A stretch of DNA of 25,856 nucleotides. It comes from Bacteroidales bacterium UBA5206 (lineage in GTDB: Bacteria > Bacteroidota > Bacteroidia > Bacteroidales > Tenuifilaceae). The position numbers and the translations under genes were made by a program. Positions 22,045-25,856 of the stretch are shown here, piece by piece. The notes below the pieces were generated by a model that had not been told where the DNA came from, did not search any database, and worked only from the letters and a program-made list of their open reading frames with translations. Every line of letters begins with the position of its first letter. The stretch's first letter is position 1. The DNA lies in the NCBI GenBank assembly GCA_002412705.1, contig DHVO01000036.1, positions 1 to 25,856 of the forward strand, written 5' to 3'.

Positions 22045-23586
22045 ATGAAGAAAGTAATTAACAAAGCTCGAGGAGCATCATCAAAGGTGTTCAATAAAGT
22101 GCTCAATTACATTGAGAGGGTGGGCAATAAGCTTCCTCATCCTGCAACTTTATTTCTCATTTTGGCCGTTTTAGTTATGATTGCATCGTGGATTGCTACG
22201 GTGTTCGACTATTCTGCCGTTCACCCAGTTGACAATACCATAATAAAAGCAAAGAACCTGCTTAGTGGCGATGGTATTCGATGGATTTTCTCCAACCTTG
22301 AAAAGAACTTTGTGGAGTTTCCTCCACTAGGATTAGTTCTAGTTGTAATGATTGGTATTGGTGTTGCCGAGGGGTCTGGACTATTCACCGTTTTGGTTCG
22401 CCAGCTGGTTCTTGGCGCTCCTAAAAAGCTTATTACCGCGGCTATTATTACTGCGGGTATTTTTTCGCATCTAGCATCGGAGGTAGGCTATGTTATTCTG
22501 ATACCTTTGGGAGCAATGATTTTTCATGCACTAGGTCGCCATCCAATGGCTGGTTTTGCTGCTGCTTTTTGTGGAGTAAGTGCTGGTTTTGGTTCCAACT
22601 TCCTGATTGGCTCTGTGGATCCAATTCTTGCGGGTCTATCAACCTCGGCCGCTCAAATTCTAGATCCTACTATGGTGCTTAACCCATTGGTGAACTACTT
22701 TTTTATGGTAGCTTCGGCTGTGATGATTATTATTGCAGGTACTTGGATTACCGAAAAGATTGTTGAACCCCGTTTGGGTGAGTACACGGGTGGAGTGCAA
22801 AAGCTTGAGGCTACACCGCTAACCCCAGAGGAGAAAAAAGGCTTGCGATACGCTGGATGGAGCGCACTGGCTCTTATTGCGGTTCTCTGCTTAATGGTTA
22901 TTCCTACTAATGGTATTCTTAGGGATCCCGAAACGGGAAGCGTGCTGCACTCACCATTTATGGAGGGTATTATTTTTGTGCTACTGCTTCTTTTCCTAGT
23001 TCCAGGTTTGGTTTATGGAAAGATTAATGGCACCATAAAGAACGACAAGGATGTAATGAAGCACATGACCCATTCCATGAAGGGGCTTGCGGCATATATT
23101 GTGCTGGTGTTTTTTGCGGCTCAGTTTGTTTACTTCTTTAAGTACAGCAACATTGGGCTTATTGTAGCAATTAACGGGGCTAATGGCTTAAGTCAGATTG
23201 GACTTACAGGTATTCCATTAATGATTCTATTTGTGTTCCTTGCTGCATTCATTAATCTATTTATGGGGAGCGCTTCGGCAAAATGGGCAATTATGGCTCC
23301 TGTATTCATTCCAATGTTTATGCTACTTGGTTATCATCCAGCGCTTACACAGGCTGCGTTCCGTATTGGCGATTCGGTTACCAATGTAATTACGCCAATG
23401 ATGAGCTACTTTGCACTTATTGTTACCTACGCAGAGAAATACGATGAAAAGTATGGTATAGGTACCATTATCTCGCTTATGATTCCCTACACCATTTTAT
23501 TCCTGCTGTTATGGATTATTCTCCTAACTATTTGGATGCAGGTTGGTATTCCTGTTGGTTTTGATGGACCTTTGTTCTTGAACTAA
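22045..23586 (+). CDS. AbgT-family inner-membrane transporter
   Basis: 513 aa from this ATG (521 from the GTG at 22021). Members of the family import p-aminobenzoyl-glutamate or export antifolate drugs by proton coupling, so the substrate cannot be fixed from sequence. The N-terminal amphipathic stretch ends in ERVGNKLPHPATLF, a family hallmark. About ten hydrophobic segments follow with conserved GVAEGSGLF, FSHLASEVGYVILIPLGA, GVSAGFGSNFLIGSVDPILAGLS and near the C-terminus NLFMGSASAKWAIMAPVF and GDSVTNVITPMMSYF. Length is normal. It stands alone, with its own promoter element and terminator. Confidence 0.92.
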   Translation: MKKVINKARGASSKVFNKVLNYIERVGNKLPHPATLFLILAVLVMIASWIATVFDYSAVHPVDNTIIKAKNLLSGDGIRWIFSNLEKNFVEFPPLGLVLVVMIGIGVAEGSGLFTVLVRQLVLGAPKKLITAAIITAGIFSHLASEVGYVILIPLGAMIFHALGRHPMAGFAAAFCGVSAGFGSNFLIGSVDPILAGLSTSAAQILDPTMVLNPLVNYFFMVASAVMIIIAGTWITEKIVEPRLGEYTGGVQKLEATPLTPEEKKGLRYAGWSALALIAVLCLMVIPTNGILRDPETGSVLHSPFMEGIIFVLLLLFLVPGLVYGKINGTIKNDKDVMKHMTHSMKGLAAYIVLVFFAAQFVYFFKYSNIGLIVAINGANGLSQIGLTGIPLMILFVFLAAFINLFMGSASAKWAIMAPVFIPMFMLLGYHPALTQAAFRIGDSVTNVITPMMSYFALIVTYAEKYDEKYGIGTIISLMIPYTILFLLLWIILLTIWMQVGIPVGFDGPLFLN

Positions 23587-23601
23587 AGATTTATTATAAA
23601 T

Positions 23602-23641
23602 AAAAAGTCCCCTTGAATCTAAACTTCAGGGGGACTTTTTT
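23602..23641 (+). terminator. Rho-independent terminator after the AbgT transporter gene
   Basis: An AAAAAGTCCCC / GGGGACTTTTT stem with an inner TGAA/TTCA helix, ending in T. A-rich on the left and T-rich on the right, so it could work both ways. The remaining spacer to 23792 shows nothing I can name. Confidence 0.85.
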
Positions 23642-23792
23642 ATAAGCAATAGACCTATCTTATGAATATTAAGAGTATAACTTGAAATTAAGCCCAATTT
23701 TAGAGTGTGAGTACTGTCAAAAATCAGAGTGAATGTACTTTTAGGTTTATAGAACATCCCTAGGTATAAAGTCCAGAAGCATACTTTCATCT

Positions 23793-24296
23793 TTATCGCA
23801 TAAATTTCCCTAGTATTTCAAAGTTCTCGTCAACAAATGGGCTCGATGGGTGGTTTCCACACCGACTACAAGCAGATGTGTACCAGCCATTCACCTGTTT
23901 ACACTTTGGGCATGAGTGCCTTTCGGTCATTTCGGCATACCATTTTTCCCATCCAACTTCCTTTATGCGATTCAGCGATTTAAAGAGCTCAACCCTATGG
24001 GGTAGCTGCAATTTAAAGTTGGATAGCTGTGGGCATGGGTAGCTATCGCATTCGGAGCAAAATTCAATTCCTTTGGTTTCGGTACACGCTTTAAAAAAGC
24101 ATGTTTTGCAATGTGCCGATAGCATGTTACTCCGGCAGCCATTGCAGCTAACCTGCTCAACGGGTATGTTTAATCGCTGGGCAATGCGATTAAGGTCGGC
24201 AGTGTTATTTTCCTTTGTGGCAATGTAAATTCCACAGGATTTACAAAACAACCCACAAATGGCTGCCGTTTCTATATTAGAGGCAACGGGTTCCAT
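23793..24296 (-). CDS. Cysteine-rich DUF3795 protein with C-terminal zinc-ribbon-like motif
   Basis: 167 aa. The DUF3795 pattern is clear: CGLFCKSC (C14, C18, C21), CNGCR (C51, C54), CKTC plus C71 (C63, C66), then C80, C83 and C88 (CSECDSYPC). Beyond it lies a second CxxC...CxxC unit (C129, C132, C143, C146), which looks like a zinc ribbon. With 15 cysteines it probably binds metals or Fe-S; no function is established for the family as far as I know. The ATG at 24296 follows the OsmC stop by one nucleotide (TAGCATG), so it is translationally coupled. A TTG start at 24308 would overlap the neighbour and is less likely. Confidence 0.85.
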   Translation of the reverse strand: MEPVASNIETAAICGLFCKSCGIYIATKENNTADLNRIAQRLNIPVEQVSCNGCRSNMLSAHCKTCFFKACTETKGIEFCSECDSYPCPQLSNFKLQLPHRVELFKSLNRIKEVGWEKWYAEMTERHSCPKCKQVNGWYTSACSRCGNHPSSPFVDENFEILGKFMR

Positions 24297-24297
24297 G

Positions 24298-24729
24298 CTA
24301 ATTGGCAATTTGATGATGAATAACGATACGTGTGCTCTCCTTTATCATGTACCAAACAGGGCAAATGGATTCGGCTAGGCTAAGCGTTTTCTCAAACTCG
24401 CTAGGAGTTAAGCCCTGCGCTTTAACGCTTACATACAAATGAATCTCTTCAAAAGCGGTAGGATGAGTTTGGCGCCGAGTCCCATCAGATTTTATGGAGA
24501 ACTCCTCAATCACCTTCCCCTGTCGCCTTAACAGTACAAGTAATGCTGTTCCTACGCACGACGATAGGCTCAGAAGCATCAGCTCCAACGAGGTGTAGCC
24601 AAGATTATCGCCAATGGGAGGGATGTAATCAATCGCAATTTTGCTGTTGCCATCAACATGTCCATTAAATAGTAGCCTATCGTTTGCTAGGATAAGTGAG
24701 GTCGTTACCTGCTTGCTTTTGTCAATCAT
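24298..24729 (-). CDS. OsmC/Ohr-family thiol peroxidase-like protein
   Basis: 143 aa from the ATG at 24729. OsmC-family proteins use two cysteines on long helices to reduce organic hydroperoxides. Here C58 (LSLSSCVGTALLVLLRRQG) and C123 (ESICPVWYMI) match that plan, with GYTSLELMLLSLSSC as the family signature. It is closer to the general OsmC (YhfA-like) branch than to Ohr, by eye. A TTG at 24777 in the same frame would give 159 aa, but a promoter -7 element (24760-24753) lies downstream of that TTG, so the shorter form is chosen. It is coupled to the DUF3795 gene and divergent from the GlxA-type regulator, its likely controller. Confidence 0.9.
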   Translation of the reverse strand: MIDKSKQVTTSLILANDRLLFNGHVDGNSKIAIDYIPPIGDNLGYTSLELMLLSLSSCVGTALLVLLRRQGKVIEEFSIKSDGTRRQTHPTAFEEIHLYVSVKAQGLTPSEFEKTLSLAESICPVWYMIKESTRIVIHHQIAN

Positions 24730-24752
24730 AACCAGTTGTGTTTTTCCTTTCA

Positions 24753-24760
24753 CAAAAGTA
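24753..24760 (-). promoter_or_regulatory. -7 element for the osmC-DUF3795 pair
   Basis: Minus strand TACTTTTG, an exact TAnnTTTG. The closest TTG upstream is only 14 nt away, so the -33 half is imperfect, consistent with a promoter that needs an activator. The leader would be about 15-20 nt. Confidence 0.5.
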
Positions 24761-24784
24761 GTGGCTCTGTTTTTCAATCATAAG

Positions 24785-24798
24785 TGGCATTATTGCCA
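24785..24798. promoter_or_regulatory. Palindromic candidate operator between osmC and the glxA-type regulator
   Basis: TGGCA-TTAT-TGCCA is a perfect 5-4-5 inverted repeat. It sits midway between the divergent -7 elements, immediately upstream of where both -33 regions should be, the place expected for a dimeric regulator. Assignment to the AraC-type neighbour is inference. Confidence 0.4.
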
Positions 24799-24808
24799 TT
24801 GTTGTGTG

Positions 24809-24835
24809 TTGATATGGACATTTTGTTTTAATTTG
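24809..24835 (+). promoter_or_regulatory. Possible promoter for the GlxA-type regulator gene
   Basis: TTG (24809-24811), 17 nt, then TAATTTG (24829-24835), one base short of TAnnTTTG. The ATG is 16 nt further on. A weak match. Confidence 0.3.
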
Positions 24836-24851
24836 AGAAAAAATTGGATTT

Positions 24852-25829
24852 ATGAGAGTTGTATTCCTTGCATACCCAAAGTGCTCTTTGTGGAGCCTAA
24901 TAGGTTCATACGAGATGCTTCAAAAAACCAATCGTATTGCACAGATTTATTCGGATAAGTTCAATGTAAAAGAGCCAATTTGTCCCATTACTGCATCAGG
25001 AACTCGTGAGACCAGGATTGAGGGCAGCTATGGGAATTTTATGGAGGTTGATACCTCTATTTTTGATATTGATGCCCCAGATTTACTTGTGATTCCAGGT
25101 TTTGATAGGGACATTCCTAGTGTGCTATCAAATACGGCTATGATTGAAAAGGTAAGGGAATTCTACGAAGCAGGATCGGCAATAGCATCATTTTGTACTG
25201 GGTCTTTTATACTGGCTGCAACAGGATTGCTTGATGGGAAGATGGCTACAACCCATTGGGTGTACTCAAGGGAGTTTGAGCGTATGTTCCCCAAAACAAA
25301 ATTACTTGCAGATAGAATGCTTATTGACAATGATAGGCTATACATGAGCGGGGGAGCATCTAGCTTTCAGAATTTAATGATTTACTTAATTGAGAAGTAT
25401 ATTGATAAGGCTCTAGGTGTATTCATGTCCAAAATACTACTTATTGATACAGATAGGTATTTGCAAAGCCCATATACCATATTTTACGGACAAAAAACAC
25501 ATGGCGATAGCTCTGTTCTCCTCGCACAGGAGTTTATAGAGAGTCATGTTGCCGATTTTATTTCTATTGATGAGCTTGCGTGTATTGTAAACATGAGCAA
25601 GCGTAACTTCCTACGACGGTTTAAGCAGGCTACAGGCGATACTCCCTTTGTTTACATGCAACGGGCCAAGGTTGAAGCCGCAAAAAGTATGATGGAGGAT
25701 TCCTCTGCTTTACTCACCGAAATAGCCGAGAAGATTGGGTATGACGATTTCTCTTCCTTTAGAAAAGCCTTTAAGAAGCACACCGGTCTAAGTCCTTTGT
25801 TCTATAGAAAAAAGTACGTTTTCAGGTAG
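24852..25829 (+). CDS. GlxA-family transcriptional regulator (DJ-1/PfpI domain plus AraC helix-turn-helix)
   Basis: 325 aa. Residues 1 to about 190 form a DJ-1/PfpI (class I amidotransferase-like) domain, with the nucleophile-elbow cysteine C115 in FCTGSFILAATGLLDG and the following TTHW, as in GlxA regulators, where it serves as a ligand sensor. Residues about 225-320 are an AraC-type double helix-turn-helix: ISIDELACIVNMSKRNFLRRFKQ, then IAEKIGYDDFSSFRKAFKKHTGLSP. It would bind DNA and respond to a small molecule that is unknown here. It is divergent from osmC-DUF3795 across a 122-bp spacer with a palindrome, which suggests it controls that pair and itself. The ATG at 24852 begins directly at the conserved first strand. 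Confidence 0.92.
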   Translation: MRVVFLAYPKCSLWSLIGSYEMLQKTNRIAQIYSDKFNVKEPICPITASGTRETRIEGSYGNFMEVDTSIFDIDAPDLLVIPGFDRDIPSVLSNTAMIEKVREFYEAGSAIASFCTGSFILAATGLLDGKMATTHWVYSREFERMFPKTKLLADRMLIDNDRLYMSGGASSFQNLMIYLIEKYIDKALGVFMSKILLIDTDRYLQSPYTIFYGQKTHGDSSVLLAQEFIESHVADFISIDELACIVNMSKRNFLRRFKQATGDTPFVYMQRAKVEAAKSMMEDSSALLTEIAEKIGYDDFSSFRKAFKKHTGLSPLFYRKKYVFR

Positions 25830-25856
25830 TCTTACAATAAAAATAGCGGATTTACT

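Noticed and set aside
24297..24308. TTG start giving a DUF3795 protein four residues longer that overlaps osmC
   Set aside because: The ATG at 24296 lies one nucleotide past the osmC stop, a typical coupled start, and the extra four residues add nothing to the domain.

Overview
The window looks like a chromosomal segment of an anaerobic or fermentative Bacteroidetes, probably in or near Bacteroidales. Three things support this. Two giant secreted proteins end in type IX secretion (T9SS) sorting tails. Several intergenic regions carry the Bacteroidetes promoter pattern (a TTG near -33, about 20 nt, then TAnnTTTG at -7), while canonical Shine-Dalgarno sites are rare. A bcp-recA pair lies beside a Bacteroidetes-like dinB. 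No rRNA, tRNA, CRISPR array, transposase or prophage gene was found.

Layout. 1-3513 (minus strand) is an operon for a soluble NAD-linked, molybdopterin-dependent formate dehydrogenase in the order NuoE-like, NuoF-like, catalytic alpha; the alpha subunit runs off the left edge. The spacer 3514-3830 holds a good promoter for that operon and several families of short degenerate tandem repeats. 3831-4829 (minus) is a membrane-anchored family 2 glycosyltransferase.

5103-17896 (plus) holds two giant T9SS cargo proteins, each followed by a clear terminator. The first (1535 aa) is a string of cadherin/Ig-like modules. The second (2617 aa) is a mosaic with three lamin-tail-type modules, many DUF5018-like and 'bacterial repeat' modules, and an OB-fold region like those found beside extracellular nucleases, but no nuclease domain that I can see. 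After it come two tiny lipoproteins, each with a Cys-Pro-x-Tyr motif just past the lipidated cysteine.

18567-21563 is a DNA-maintenance and stress region: dinB (minus strand, DNA polymerase IV) faces away from bcp (thiol peroxidase) and recA (plus), with promoter-like elements for both directions in one 334-bp spacer. 22045-23586 is an AbgT-family transporter. 23793-25829 is a compact divergent locus: an osmC-like thiol peroxidase gene and a cysteine-rich DUF3795 gene on the minus strand, and a GlxA-type (DJ-1/PfpI plus AraC) regulator on the plus strand. A 5-4-5 palindrome lies midway between the two promoters, which suggests local, possibly redox- or electrophile-responsive control.

The most useful leads are the palindrome-controlled OsmC/DUF3795/GlxA locus, the CPxY lipoprotein pair, the duplicated multi-domain block inside the 2617-aa protein, the formate dehydrogenase alpha subunit that lacks ligands for one expected Fe-S cluster, and the shared degenerate intergenic repeats.
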